A stretch of DNA of 64,000 bases from CALOCN01 sp942491735 (GCA_942491735.1 CALOCN010000014.1:2790001-2854000); one strand, 5' to 3'; positions 33,738 through 43,035 are shown, counted from the first letter of the stretch. A program made the numbers and translations. The notes: generated by a model from the sequence alone, not told the origin.

Positions 33738-35657
33738 ATGTGCGGCATCACCGGCTGGTTCGGTGGACCGGAAGAGGCCGACACCGACGCCCTCGATCGC
33801 ATGAACACCTGTCTGCGCCACCGCGGGCCGGATGACTCGGGGACCTGGACCGGTGGCGGCACCGCGTTGGGGTTCCGTCGGCTGAGCATCGTCGATCTCG
33901 GCGGCGGGCATCAGCCCATGAGCAACGAGGACGACAGCCTGTGGCTGATCTTCAACGGCGAGATCTACAACCATCGCGGGTTGCGTGAACGGCTCCTGGA
34001 ACGCGGGCACCGCTACAAGACCCAGTCGGACTCCGAGACCATTCTCCACGCCTACGAGGAGTGGGGAGACGAGTTGCTGGAGCGGATCGAGGGCATGTTC
34101 GCCTTCGCCCTCGTCGACACGAGACGCAATCGCATGCTGGTCGCCCGCGACCGTCTGGGGATCAAGCCGCTCTACTATGCGCCGCTCCCCGGGGGACAGG
34201 TGCTGTTCGCCTCGGAGATCAAGGCGCTGTTGCAGCATCCCGGAGTGACCCGGGAGGCGTGCCCGGAAGCGGCCTCGACCTTCCTCACCTATCGCTATCT
34301 TCCCTCCCCCGCCACGCTGTTCCGCGGGGTGTTCAAGCTGCCGCCGGGACACCGTCTCGTGGTCGACGGCAATGGGTACCGCGTGGAGTCCTGGTGGGAC
34401 GTGGACCTCGAGACCCGCTGGACCGGGACCTACGAGGAAGCCCAGACCCGGCTCGTCGAGTTGATGTCCCAGAGCACGCAGGACCGTCTCATGGCGGACG
34501 TGCCGCTGGGGGCGCTGCTCAGCGGAGGCCTCGACTCGAGCATCATCGTGCGCCTCATGGCCGAACGCCACGATCCGGTGAAGACCTTCTCCATCGGGTT
34601 CTCCGGCGCCGAGGGCAACGAGAACGAGCTTCCCTTTGCCCGGGAGGTGGCACGGGAACTGGGGACGGAACATCACGAGTACACCATGGAGGAACGCGAA
34701 CTCCCGGACTACATCGTGCCCCTCATCTGGAACATGGACGAGCCGCTCGTCGAACCGGCTGCCATCCCGGTCTATCTCATCAGCCGCCTCGCCCGGGAAA
34801 CGGTGACGGTCGCGCTCACCGGGGAAGGGGCGGACGAGCTCTTCGCCGGGTATCCCAAGTACGGCCACGACCACCTCGCCCTGCAGTACGGACGATTGCC
34901 GCGGGCGCTGAGGGACGGGGTGTTGCGCCGCGGCCTCGATGCGCTCCCCCTTCCGTTGCGGCGGCTACGGGTGGCCGAGCGAAGCCTTTCCATCCGCGAA
35001 CCCTCGGAGCGATGGGCCTCGTGGTTCGCCGGGTTCGCCGGGCCGGAGAAACGTGCGATCCTCCACCCCGAACTGCTGGCCCGGTTGGACGACCCGGCCT
35101 CGGCGGGACCCACCGCGCACTGGGTGGATCGCGCGCAACACCGGTCGCCTCTCACCCAGATGCTCTACGCCGACGTGAAGACCTGGCTCGCCGACGATCT
35201 CCTCATGAAGATGGATCGCATGAGCATGGCCACCTCCCTGGAGGCACGGGTGCCGTTCCTGGATCACCGCCTCGTGGACTTCGCGTTCTCCCTCCCCTCG
35301 CAGTGGAAGTGGAAGGACGGGCGCGGCAAGCGGATCCTGCGGGACGCCTTCCGCTCCCGGCTTCCGGAGACCGTGCTTTCGCGACCCAAGGCGGGATTCC
35401 CGGTCCCGATCGATCGGTGGTTCCGCCGGGACCTGCGCGCGTTCGTGACCGAGACGCTGTTCTCGGAGACCCTCGCCCGCCGGGGAATCGTCAATCCCCG
35501 CACCGTGCGCCGGGTGGTCAACGACCACATCGAAGGACGACGCGACTACCGCCGGGAGATCTGGACCCTGCTCAACCTGGAGCTGTGGTTCCAGGTCTTC
35601 ATCGATCCGCCTCGGGCGCCGATGGAAGCGCCGCGCGAGGCCGCGCTGGCCGGATGA
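33738..35657 (+). CDS. Asparagine synthase (glutamine-hydrolysing), surface-glycan type
   Basis: A 639-residue AsnB-family protein. The catalytic Cys2 of the class II glutaminase domain is present (MCGITGWFGG), with FNGEIYNHRGLRERL and RHRGPDDSGTW. The synthetase domain has the pyrophosphate loop LLSGGLDSSIIVRLM and the TGEGADELFAGYPKY and KAGFPVPIDRWFR segments. Paralogues of this type commonly sit in exopolysaccharide loci, including PEP-CTERM/exosortase ones, where they amidate sugar acids or other acceptors rather than make free asparagine. Its ATG abuts the methyltransferase stop and its stop overlaps the next start, so glycan modification is the likelier role here. Confidence 0.9.
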   Translation: MCGITGWFGGPEEADTDALDRMNTCLRHRGPDDSGTWTGGGTALGFRRLSIVDLGGGHQPMSNEDDSLWLIFNGEIYNHRGLRERLLERGHRYKTQSDSETILHAYEEWGDELLERIEGMFAFALVDTRRNRMLVARDRLGIKPLYYAPLPGGQVLFASEIKALLQHPGVTREACPEAASTFLTYRYLPSPATLFRGVFKLPPGHRLVVDGNGYRVESWWDVDLETRWTGTYEEAQTRLVELMSQSTQDRLMADVPLGALLSGGLDSSIIVRLMAERHDPVKTFSIGFSGAEGNENELPFAREVARELGTEHHEYTMEERELPDYIVPLIWNMDEPLVEPAAIPVYLISRLARETVTVALTGEGADELFAGYPKYGHDHLALQYGRLPRALRDGVLRRGLDALPLPLRRLRVAERSLSIREPSERWASWFAGFAGPEKRAILHPELLARLDDPASAGPTAHWVDRAQHRSPLTQMLYADVKTWLADDLLMKMDRMSMATSLEARVPFLDHRLVDFAFSLPSQWKWKDGRGKRILRDAFRSRLPETVLSRPKAGFPVPIDRWFRRDLRAFVTETLFSETLARRGIVNPRTVRRVVNDHIEGRRDYRREIWTLLNLELWFQVFIDPPRAPMEAPREAALAG

Positions 35658-37588
35658 GGCTCTGGCATCTTCGCCGTCTGGGCGCGATGTCCTGGGAGGA
35701 GCGTCGGTTGCGCGTGCAGCGGGCCATCCGTGATCGCCGGCACCGCACCGCCTTCTCCCGTGGTGGCGCGAAAGCAGTGCTGGGCGAGCCACCCAGCCCG
35801 GATGCTTTTCTCTCCGGCGGCACACGCACTCCGTGGGTGCTGGAGGCGGAACGGGTCCAGCGCGTCGCCGCCTCGGTTCCCCCCGCCTGGCGAGAACGCA
35901 CGCTTGCGGAAGCCACGGCCATCCGTGAGGGGCGCTATCGCTGGCTCGGAAAAACCCATGAACTGGGTTCCCGACCGGTCTGGACCCGGGAACCGGTATC
36001 GGGGGTGGACTTTTCCACCGACCACTGGACCACCCTCGCCTTCACCTCCCCCCGGGGACAGTTCGACCTGAAGCATCTGTGGGAACCCAACCTCCACGCG
36101 GCGTTTCCCACCCTGGCCAAGGCCGCGCTGCTGACCGGAGACCCCGCCTGGCTGGACCTCCTGGAACAGCTGTGGACGGATTGGCTGGAACAGAATCCAC
36201 TCCTGGGGGGGCCCAACTACATCGCTCCGGTCGAGATCGGGTTGCGCCTGGTGCACTGGGCCGCCGCCCTGCGCTTGTGGCAGGCAAGCACCGACCCGCC
36301 ACGGGCGCTGCTCCTGGCCCTGTGGCCCCACCTCTGGGCACAGCACGCCACCCTTGGCGACAACCTCTCCCGCGGCTCGTCCGCCAACAATCACCTTCTC
36401 GGAGAGCTGGCCACCCTGGTTCTGACCGAACAGGCCTTCCCCGGCCTCCGTGCCCCGGAGAACGAGGGACCCTACGAACGGGAACTGCAGCAGGAAATCC
36501 TGCGGCAATTCCACGAGGATGGGGTCAACCGGGAGCAGGCGCTGCACTACCACACGTTCTCGCTGTCCCTGGCCGCCCTCGCTCTCCAGGGCGCCGAAGG
36601 GGCGGGTCGCCCGTGGCCGACCGGGGTGCGGGAGCGACTGACCCGCGCGGCCGCGTTCCTCCGTGCCGCCCTGGACCGGGGCGGCGAACCGTTCCTCTAC
36701 GGGGACTCGGACGAGAGCGAAGTGCTCCCCTTGCGGGAAGGCCCGGCCCGCCCGTACCGATCGGTGCTGGCCCATGCCGAGGGACTGCTCGGCGGCTCGC
36801 CCGAACCGGACGAGCGAACCTCGTGGCTCCTGGGGACACCGCCCGCGCCGGAACAGGACTGGGCGGGGGCCTCCGGGGACGCGGTCTTCGCCGCGGGCGG
36901 GCACGCGTTCCTCCGTCGGGGAGACCTGGAAGTCCACCTCAACGGGGGGGACCTGGGCTACCTGGCCATCGCCGCCCATGCCCACGCCGACGCGGCCAGC
37001 GTCAGCCTCCGCTGGAACGGAACCCCGGTCATCGTGGACCCGGGGACGCACTCCTATCGTGGGGGGGACCCCTGGCGGGAATGGCTCGTTTCCACCGCCG
37101 CCCATCCCACCCTGAGCCTCGACGGCATGAACCAGGCCGAACGGCGGGGACCCTTCCTGTGGGCCCGTCACTATCGCGGTTCCCTGCAAAGCGAGACCCC
37201 CCATGGCGCGGAGGCCTCCCATACCGGCTGGGCCGGTCGGGACGTGGCTCACCAACGCCGGGTGGACCTCGAGGAGGACACCCTGATCGTGCTCGATCGG
37301 CTGACCGGGAAGGGGCGACACCGGGTCCGGATCACCTGGCCCCTGGACGGCGACACCCTGGAATCGCGCGGGAGCGGCGTGGCCCTGACCCTGCCCCGGG
37401 GCCGTGTCACCCTCGAGGTGGAGGGCCCAGGCGAGGGACGCATCGAACGCGGGGACCCGGGCCAACCCGGAACTCCTTGCATTTCCGACGGATACGACCG
37501 CATGCGGCCGGGCGTGGCCTGGATCTGGGAGGCCGAGGTAACCCTCCCCGCCACCTGGACAACCCGGGTCCGATGCCGGCCCGCCTGA
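35654..37588 (+). CDS. Heparinase II/III-family polysaccharide lyase-like protein
   Basis: A 644-residue protein with an N-terminal alpha/alpha toroid (about residues 90-400; NAAFPTLAKAALLTGDPAWL-like helices, the family motif RGSSANNHLLGELATLVLTE, EDGVNREQALHYHTFSLSLA with conserved His/Tyr) and a C-terminal beta domain (AAHAHADAASVSLRWNGTPV, VDPGTHSYRGGDPWREWLVS). No signal peptide is apparent from ATG 35654, which is normal for copies in glycan clusters that trim or epimerise chains. It overlaps the asnB stop by 4 nt. Lyase activity towards a uronic-acid polymer is inferred from the family. Confidence 0.87.
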   Translation: MRLWHLRRLGAMSWEERRLRVQRAIRDRRHRTAFSRGGAKAVLGEPPSPDAFLSGGTRTPWVLEAERVQRVAASVPPAWRERTLAEATAIREGRYRWLGKTHELGSRPVWTREPVSGVDFSTDHWTTLAFTSPRGQFDLKHLWEPNLHAAFPTLAKAALLTGDPAWLDLLEQLWTDWLEQNPLLGGPNYIAPVEIGLRLVHWAAALRLWQASTDPPRALLLALWPHLWAQHATLGDNLSRGSSANNHLLGELATLVLTEQAFPGLRAPENEGPYERELQQEILRQFHEDGVNREQALHYHTFSLSLAALALQGAEGAGRPWPTGVRERLTRAAAFLRAALDRGGEPFLYGDSDESEVLPLREGPARPYRSVLAHAEGLLGGSPEPDERTSWLLGTPPAPEQDWAGASGDAVFAAGGHAFLRRGDLEVHLNGGDLGYLAIAAHAHADAASVSLRWNGTPVIVDPGTHSYRGGDPWREWLVSTAAHPTLSLDGMNQAERRGPFLWARHYRGSLQSETPHGAEASHTGWAGRDVAHQRRVDLEEDTLIVLDRLTGKGRHRVRITWPLDGDTLESRGSGVALTLPRGRVTLEVEGPGEGRIERGDPGQPGTPCISDGYDRMRPGVAWIWEAEVTLPATWTTRVRCRPA

Positions 37589-37628
37589 TAAGATCGGGAC
37601 CCAGGCGCGCCGATAGTTGAAACCAGGC

Positions 37629-39137
37629 ATGGCTCCAGACACCGAATCGTTTCCCAGTTCCTACCGCCTCTCCTGGCGGGACCGTCTCCCGGGACCGCTC
37701 CAGTCCCTGGCGCGCTTCCCGTGGTGGACCCTGATCCTGGCCGGGGTCGTGTCCCTGGTTCTCGCCGACCAGATCGCCGCGCCCAACTCGCGCATCATCA
37801 AGCTGGGCGCGGGCGCGCTGCTCCTGGTCATGGCCTACCGTCTGCGCCCCTTCTACGCCCTGTGCTTCATCACCCTGCTCTTCCCGTTCCCCTTCAGCAT
37901 CTTCGTTGGCTCCAGCACCATGATCTTCATCGTGTTGGCCGCCACCATCTACCTGGCCCGCCTGACCCTCCGCCAGGTTGCGCCCCCTTCGCGCACCCCG
38001 GCCGACGCGTTTCTCGGCATCCTCATGGGCTGCTACATCCTCTCCTTCTACAACGTCACCAACCCGATCGCGCTCAAGCAGGGCGTGCTGGCCATGGTGG
38101 CGATCGTCGCCTCGTTCATGGTCTATTACATGACCGCCACCTTCGTGCGCACCGAACGTCACCTGCGGACCTTCGTGCGCATCCTGGTCATCACCGCCGG
38201 GGCTTCCATGGCGGTGGCGATCTACGAACTCCTCTTCCCGGGCCGGGTCCTGATTCCCCACTGGATTCTCAACCGCCTTGCCGTCGGGGGTACGGAGGTG
38301 GGGTACCGGGTGGGGGGACCCTTCTACGACTTCGAGCTGTTCGGCGAGTACATGGCGCTCTCGTTCTTTCTCTGCTTCTTCATGTTCCGCCGGACCCACA
38401 ACCCCAATACGCGGTTCTTCACCGGCGCCCTGTGCATCCTGTCCGTCTTCTGCCTGCTCACCACGGTGACCCGGGGGGCGACCATCGCCTTCATCGGCGG
38501 CGTGGTCTATCTGGTGTGGCTCATCCGGCGTCGTCTCAAGTTCAGGGACCTGGTGAGTTCCCTGCTCGTGCTCGTCCTGCTCTGGTTCGGGCTCGAGTTC
38601 GTGGTGGTGAACTTCACCAACTCGGGATCGGTGATGGACCGGCTCTTCGGCACCGAGTTCGAGGGGCTGGTGCCGGACTCCCGACTGCATTGGCCCAAGG
38701 TCTGGGCCCGCGTGCTCGATCATCCCTTCGTGGGACACGGCCCGTACTACGATCTGGGAAAGAGCGACACCCTGACCGGTCACGGGCTCTATTCGATCAT
38801 CTATCCCCACAGCCAGTACCTGTTCTACGCGCACACGGTGGGACTCATCGGGGCGGCGGCATTCCTGGGGATCGTGGGAAGGCTTCTCTGGGTCTCTTTC
38901 CGGGAGAAGGCGGTTGGACTCCAGGAACCGTCCTACGCCCGCAGTCTCATGATCGTGCTCCACATCATGCTGTGCGTCTTCCTGGTGGACCAGACCAAGA
39001 TCGAGTACATCCGCAACGACACCTATATCTTCTTCCCCTGGATCCTTCTCGGTCTGATCGCCGCGACCCACCGCATCATCCGCGATGGGGACGACGATGA
39101 CGACTACCGCTCCAACCGACTCTCGCCGCCCACCTAG
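37629..39137 (+). CDS. O-antigen ligase / Wzy-like polysaccharide polymerase
   Basis: About 502 residues with 11-12 hydrophobic helices through the protein and a large extracytoplasmic loop in the C-terminal half holding the Wzy_C-type motifs VGHGPYYD and IYPHSQYLFYAHTVGLIGAA. Such proteins polymerise lipid-linked repeats or ligate them to lipid A or another acceptor. ATG 37629 is used; an in-frame TTG at 37617 is possible. It ends in an acidic tail (GDDDDDY). Last gene of the glycan cluster; its stop shares CTAG 39134-39137 with the convergent chaperonin gene. Confidence 0.85.
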   Translation: MAPDTESFPSSYRLSWRDRLPGPLQSLARFPWWTLILAGVVSLVLADQIAAPNSRIIKLGAGALLLVMAYRLRPFYALCFITLLFPFPFSIFVGSSTMIFIVLAATIYLARLTLRQVAPPSRTPADAFLGILMGCYILSFYNVTNPIALKQGVLAMVAIVASFMVYYMTATFVRTERHLRTFVRILVITAGASMAVAIYELLFPGRVLIPHWILNRLAVGGTEVGYRVGGPFYDFELFGEYMALSFFLCFFMFRRTHNPNTRFFTGALCILSVFCLLTTVTRGATIAFIGGVVYLVWLIRRRLKFRDLVSSLLVLVLLWFGLEFVVVNFTNSGSVMDRLFGTEFEGLVPDSRLHWPKVWARVLDHPFVGHGPYYDLGKSDTLTGHGLYSIIYPHSQYLFYAHTVGLIGAAAFLGIVGRLLWVSFREKAVGLQEPSYARSLMIVLHIMLCVFLVDQTKIEYIRNDTYIFFPWILLGLIAATHRIIRDGDDDDDYRSNRLSPPT

Positions 39138-40690
39138 GGCCCATCGGCGACCAGGGTCTCGGTGGTGAGGATCATCCCGGCAATGGAAAGCGCATTGCGA
39201 AGCCCGGTCGCCACCACCCGCGCCGGGTCGAGAACCCGCGCCCGTTCCAGGTCTTCCAGCTGGTTGGACACCGCGTTGTAACCCACGCTGCCGCCGGCGG
39301 CACGGACCCGCTCCACCACGCCGGCGCCGTCGGCACCCGCATTGAAGGCGATCCAGCGCACCGGGGCATCCAGGGAGAGGGCCAGCACGCGGGCCCCCAG
39401 GCGCTCCTCCGGGGTCCCCGGGGACCGCTCGGTGCGCCCGGACACCAGGAGCGCGACCCCCCCTCCGACCAGCACCCCACCCTGCATGGCCGCCCGGGAG
39501 GCGGCCACCGCATCCTCCACCCGCGACCGGGCGAGGTCGCGATCGATGGCCGAGTCGCCCCCCACCGAAACCACCGCGACCCCGTCGGTGAGACGGCCCA
39601 GCCGCAGGCGCAGCGCCTCCGAATCCCCTTCGGTCCCGAGTTGTTCCCTCAAGGCGGCAACCCGATCGTGGATCCGGGAGAGATCGCCGCCCCCCCCGAT
39701 CACCGTGGTCGCATCCGCGCCGACCACAACCCGGGCCGCCCCCCCCAGATCCTCGACCGTGGCGGTGGCCGGATCCCGTCCCCGATCGGGCGCCAGCACG
39801 GTGGCCCCGGTCAGCACCGCGAGGTCGTCGAGTGCTTCCCGGCGCCGGTCGCCGAACTCCGGTGCGTTCACCGCCACCCCGTGGAGCGTTCCCCGCAGTC
39901 GATTCACGACCAGGGTCGAAAGCACTTCGGGATCGAGATCGTCGACGACCACCAGGAGCGGCCGCTTCTCGCCGGCCAACCGGGACAACAGCGGATGCAG
40001 CGCCTGGGGATCGGCCAGTTTCCCGCCACAGAGCAGGATGCGCGGGTTCTCCAGGATCGCTTCCATGCGATCCGTGTCGGTGACGAAGTAGGGAGACAGG
40101 TAGCCTTCGTTCCAACGCATGCCCTCCACGATGGAGAGTCGGGTCTCCACCCCGGGGGCCTCGTCGACCGTGATCATGCCGGCCGGCCCCACCCTCTCCA
40201 GGGCCTGGGCCACCAGGTCGCCCAGGAAGGGATCGCCGGCGGCGAGAGCGGCCACCCGGCGAAGCTCGTCGAGCCCCCCCACCGGTTGCGCCCGGGCGGC
40301 CAGGCGCTCCAGCACCTCGGCCCCGGCCCGATCCATGGCCCGCTTGAGCGCCATGGGGCGGGCCCCCGCCGCCACGGCGCGCAATCCCTGGGTCACCAGT
40401 GCCTGGGTGAGCACGATCGCGGTGGTGGTTCCGTCACCGGCCACGGCCTGGGTCTTTGCGCTGACCTCGCGGGTGAGTTGGGCCCCCATGTTCTCGAACG
40501 GGTCGGCGAGCTCGATCTGCTTGGCGATGGTCACCCCGTCGTTGGTGATCATCGGGGGACCCTCGCCGCGGGAAAGGACGACGTTGCGGCCCCGCGGACC
40601 CAGGGTCACCCGGACCGCGTCGGCGAGCTGGTCCATCCCCCGGCGAAGCGCCTGCCGTGCCTCGTCGTCGAACACCATCCGTTTTCCCAT
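39134..40690 (-). CDS. Divergent GroEL-family chaperonin paralogue without a GGM tail
   Basis: A 518-residue Hsp60-family protein, some 25-30 shorter than usual. The equatorial ATP site is intact: VTLGPRGRNVVL, ITNDGVTIAKQIEL, AVAGDGTTTAIVLTQALVTQ (Asp86) and Asp393 in RVEDAVAASRAAMQGGVLVG. Apical residues GYLSPYFVTDTDRME and TLVVNRLRGTLHGVAVNAPE follow the family. The C-terminus stops at TTETLVADGP with no Gly-Gly-Met repeats, and the sequence is clearly diverged. No groES is near. Its ATG overlaps the aminotransferase stop (TAATG), so the two are translationally coupled. It is probably a specialised chaperonin rather than the housekeeping GroEL; that is inference. Confidence 0.85.
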   Translation of the reverse strand: MGKRMVFDDEARQALRRGMDQLADAVRVTLGPRGRNVVLSRGEGPPMITNDGVTIAKQIELADPFENMGAQLTREVSAKTQAVAGDGTTTAIVLTQALVTQGLRAVAAGARPMALKRAMDRAGAEVLERLAARAQPVGGLDELRRVAALAAGDPFLGDLVAQALERVGPAGMITVDEAPGVETRLSIVEGMRWNEGYLSPYFVTDTDRMEAILENPRILLCGGKLADPQALHPLLSRLAGEKRPLLVVVDDLDPEVLSTLVVNRLRGTLHGVAVNAPEFGDRRREALDDLAVLTGATVLAPDRGRDPATATVEDLGGAARVVVGADATTVIGGGGDLSRIHDRVAALREQLGTEGDSEALRLRLGRLTDGVAVVSVGGDSAIDRDLARSRVEDAVAASRAAMQGGVLVGGGVALLVSGRTERSPGTPEERLGARVLALSLDAPVRWIAFNAGADGAGVVERVRAAGGSVGYNAVSNQLEDLERARVLDPARVVATGLRNALSIAGMILTTETLVADGP

Positions 40691-41775
40691 TACACGCTCC
40701 CCTTCGCCCCGCGCGAACCGGCCTTCTCCAGGGTCGCCGCCAGGGCAGCCAAACCACGCTCCATGCCTTCGGGGGAGCCGCTCCCCACCCGGAGAGCCCC
40801 CGGTACCCCGAAGAACGCACCGGGCACGACCGCCACCCCATGCTGCGACAGGAGTTCCCGGGCCACCTGCTCCCCATCCAGTCCCCCCGGCAGACGAACC
40901 CACCGGGTGATCCCTCCATCGGCCGGCGCGAAGTCGAGACGATCCGCATGGCGCTCGGCCACCGCATGCACCGCACGGGCGGTCTCGCGGGCCCGGTCGC
41001 GCAGGAGGTCTGCCTGGTCCAGGGCGGCCCGGATCAACGGAACCACCGGTGCGGGGTCCACCGCTTCCATGACGTCCCGGATGGCCTGCATCCGGAGCAC
41101 GACCTGCGCCGGGGCCAGGACCCAGCCCGCCCGGAGCCGGCTCAATCCGTAGACCTTGGTCAGACTGGAAACCGTCACCACGTTCCCGCCCAACGACCGG
41201 GCGGTCCCGGGCGGGCCCGGGAGGAAGTCCCGGTAGACCTCATCGACCAACAGGACCCCGCCCACTTCGGCCAGTCGCCGGGCCACTTCCGTCAGGGCCG
41301 CGGGGCTCGCCCGGCGTCCGGTGGGGTTGTGGAGATCGCTGACCAGGACCAGCCGGGGGGGATGGGGGTGCCAGGGAATGGCGTCCGGATCCAGATCCCC
41401 GTCCGCTCCCCGCGGGAAGTGCTGAAGGGTGGCCCCGAGTGCCAGGGGCACCCGGTTCAGGGCATCATAGCCGGGAGTCTCCACCGCCACCCGGTCCCCG
41501 GGGGCCAGGAGGGCCGCCGCGGCCAGGAACAGGCCTTGGCTGGTCCCCAGTACCGGGAGCACTTCGGACTCGGGAACCCCATAGCGGGCGGCCAGTCGCG
41601 CCGCCACCCCGGCCGGTGCAAAGGCCGGCTCCGGCTCTTCCAGGAGGTCCCGGTGGGGCACTCCGAGGAGGTCCAGCGGGGTATCGAGGCCACTGGCCAA
41701 CAGGGATACCCGGGGACAGGCGGCAACCGCCCGGCGGGCCCAGACCAGATATGGACTCGAAGCCTCCCTCAGCAT
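40690..41775 (-). CDS. PLP-dependent class I/II aminotransferase
   Basis: A 361-residue fold-type I aminotransferase. Visible are VLGTSQGLFLAAAALLAPGD (PLP phosphate site), HNPTG (149-153), LLVDEVYRDF (Asp178) and the Schiff-base lysine Lys207 in SSLTKVYGLSRLRAGW, with the substrate arginine region LRVGSG near the C-terminus. It is distantly like aspartate/alanine and histidinol-phosphate aminotransferases; substrate unknown. ATG 41775 has GGAGGAG 4 nt upstream, a very good site. The TAA stop overlaps the chaperonin start by one base. Divergent from rpiA. Confidence 0.9.
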   Translation of the reverse strand: MLREASSPYLVWARRAVAACPRVSLLASGLDTPLDLLGVPHRDLLEEPEPAFAPAGVAARLAARYGVPESEVLPVLGTSQGLFLAAAALLAPGDRVAVETPGYDALNRVPLALGATLQHFPRGADGDLDPDAIPWHPHPPRLVLVSDLHNPTGRRASPAALTEVARRLAEVGGVLLVDEVYRDFLPGPPGTARSLGGNVVTVSSLTKVYGLSRLRAGWVLAPAQVVLRMQAIRDVMEAVDPAPVVPLIRAALDQADLLRDRARETARAVHAVAERHADRLDFAPADGGITRWVRLPGGLDGEQVARELLSQHGVAVVPGAFFGVPGALRVGSGSPEGMERGLAALAATLEKAGSRGAKGSV

Positions 41776-41787
41776 GTGCTCCTCCAG

Positions 41788-41816
41788 TTGCACGATAAAC
41801 GGGCGAAGTGTACCAT
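41788..41816 (+). promoter_or_regulatory. Possible promoter of rpiA
   Basis: TTGCAC (41788-41793), a 17-nt spacer and TACCAT (41811-41816) stand upstream of rpiA; each box matches consensus only partly (3/6 and 4/6), but the spacing is ideal. Transcription would begin near 41823, just before the hairpin at 41828-41846. Confidence 0.3.
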
Positions 41817-41827
41817 TCAGCGGTCTG

Positions 41828-41846
41828 TGCCGGGCGTCGCCCGGCA
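41828..41846 (+). promoter_or_regulatory. Stem-loop in the rpiA leader
   Basis: A perfect 8-bp inverted repeat, TGCCGGGC and GCCCGGCA around a 3-nt GTC loop. No T-run follows, so it is unlikely to be a terminator. It would form near the 5' end of the rpiA message, about 17 nt before the AGGAG ribosome-binding site, and could stabilise or regulate it. Confidence 0.4.
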
Positions 41847-41876
41847 TTCTTATGTTCAGGAAAAGGAGCGTTTTGA

Positions 41877-42557
41877 ATGGATGCGAAGGAGCAGGCGGGT
41901 CGCAAGGCTGCGGAGTACGTCAAGGACGGCATGGTTGTCGGTCTCGGCACCGGCTCGACCGCGGAATGGGCGACACGTGCGCTGGCGGAACGCATCCAGG
42001 AAAAGGCGGTGCATGACATCCGCTGCATCGTCACCTCCAGCGCCACGCGTGCCCTGGCCATGGAGCTGGGCTTCAACATCATGGGTCTGGAAGACGTGGA
42101 TGGGGTGGACCTCACCATCGACGGCGCGGACCAGGTGGACGACAACCTGAACCTCATCAAGGGGGGCGGCGGCGCGCTGCTGCGCGAGAAGGTGGTCGCC
42201 TTCAGTTCGGGTGAGGTCATCATCGTGGTGGACGAGTCCAAGTGGACCGCCAAGCTGGGCGAAGGCGTCCCGGTTCCCGTGGAAGTGATCCCGTTCGCCG
42301 AAGCGGTGGTGCGCAGCGCGCTCAACAACCTGGGTGCCGAAGTCGAACCCCGCATGGACGGCGACGATCCCTTCATCACCGACAACGAGAATTTCATCCT
42401 GGACTGCACCTATCACGCACCGTTCAACCCGAAGCACATGGAGCGCGAGATCAAGCGTATCCCCGGCGTGGTCGAGAGCGGCCTCTTCGTGAACCTGTGC
42501 GACCGCATCATCATTGGCCGGGCCACCGGAGGGCCGCGGGTCATCGACGCGGTCTAG
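41877..42557 (+). CDS. rpiA: Ribose-5-phosphate isomerase A
   Basis: A 226-residue pentose-phosphate enzyme interconverting ribose-5-P and ribulose-5-P. Signatures are complete: MVVGLGTGSTAEWATRAL (phosphate loop), TSSATRALAMELGF, DLTIDGADQVDDNLNLIKGG with the catalytic Asp pair, ALLREKVVAFSS and the VVDESKW lysine region. AGGAG stands 9 nt before the ATG, and a stem-loop precedes it. The following gene starts 7 nt downstream, so they probably share a message. Confidence 0.96.
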   Translation: MDAKEQAGRKAAEYVKDGMVVGLGTGSTAEWATRALAERIQEKAVHDIRCIVTSSATRALAMELGFNIMGLEDVDGVDLTIDGADQVDDNLNLIKGGGGALLREKVVAFSSGEVIIVVDESKWTAKLGEGVPVPVEVIPFAEAVVRSALNNLGAEVEPRMDGDDPFITDNENFILDCTYHAPFNPKHMEREIKRIPGVVESGLFVNLCDRIIIGRATGGPRVIDAV

Positions 42558-42564
42558 GAGTCCG

Positions 42565-43035
42565 TTGAACCGGCCCGCTGCCCGCCTCCTCGCGGCGATC
42601 CTGAGCGGGCTCGCCCTGGTCGGCCTCACCCTGTTGCCCGGGTACCGGGAACGGGTGGTTCCCGGCTACACCCAGGTGCAGCGACTCCCGCACCGCGCCG
42701 GGCGTTCCCTGGAGGAGATCCGGATCTCCCTGCGCCCCGGACACCGATTCGTCACCGCGGCGCGCGATCTCTCGTTCGACGACGCGGTGATCTGGATCTC
42801 GGATGACCCCCGCGACGAAACCCTGGCTTCGCTCCTCCACTGCGCCTACTACCTCTACCCCCGGGTCCTGGTGCAGACCGCCACCGTGGAGTCGACGCCC
42901 GATCTCGAGGTGGACTTCGTGCTCTGTACGCCCAACTTCGCCCCGGTGGTTCCGGACAGTCTCAAGGGACAGGTGGTGGGCCTGATCGCACTTTCCCAGC
43001 GCGGACGACGGCACGCCACGGAGACCTGGCCATGA
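42565..43035 (+). CDS. Small membrane-anchored protein of unknown function, partner of the GT39-like gene
   Basis: About 156 residues read from TTG 42565 (AGGAG 4 nt upstream). The N-terminal 20 residues are a hydrophobic anchor or signal (LLAAILSGLALVGLTLLPG). The rest is a small soluble domain with a nucleotide-fold feel (FDDAVIWISDDPRDETLASL, VDFVLCTPNFAPVVPDSL). I recognise no family. Its stop overlaps the start of the membrane glycosyltransferase by 4 nt, so it probably assists that enzyme. Confidence 0.6.
   Translation: MNRPAARLLAAILSGLALVGLTLLPGYRERVVPGYTQVQRLPHRAGRSLEEIRISLRPGHRFVTAARDLSFDDAVIWISDDPRDETLASLLHCAYYLYPRVLVQTATVESTPDLEVDFVLCTPNFAPVVPDSLKGQVVGLIALSQRGRRHATETWP

Noticed and set aside
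41828..41846. Rho-independent terminator before rpiA
   Set aside because: Neither strand has a T-run after the stem, and both flanking genes start here rather than end.
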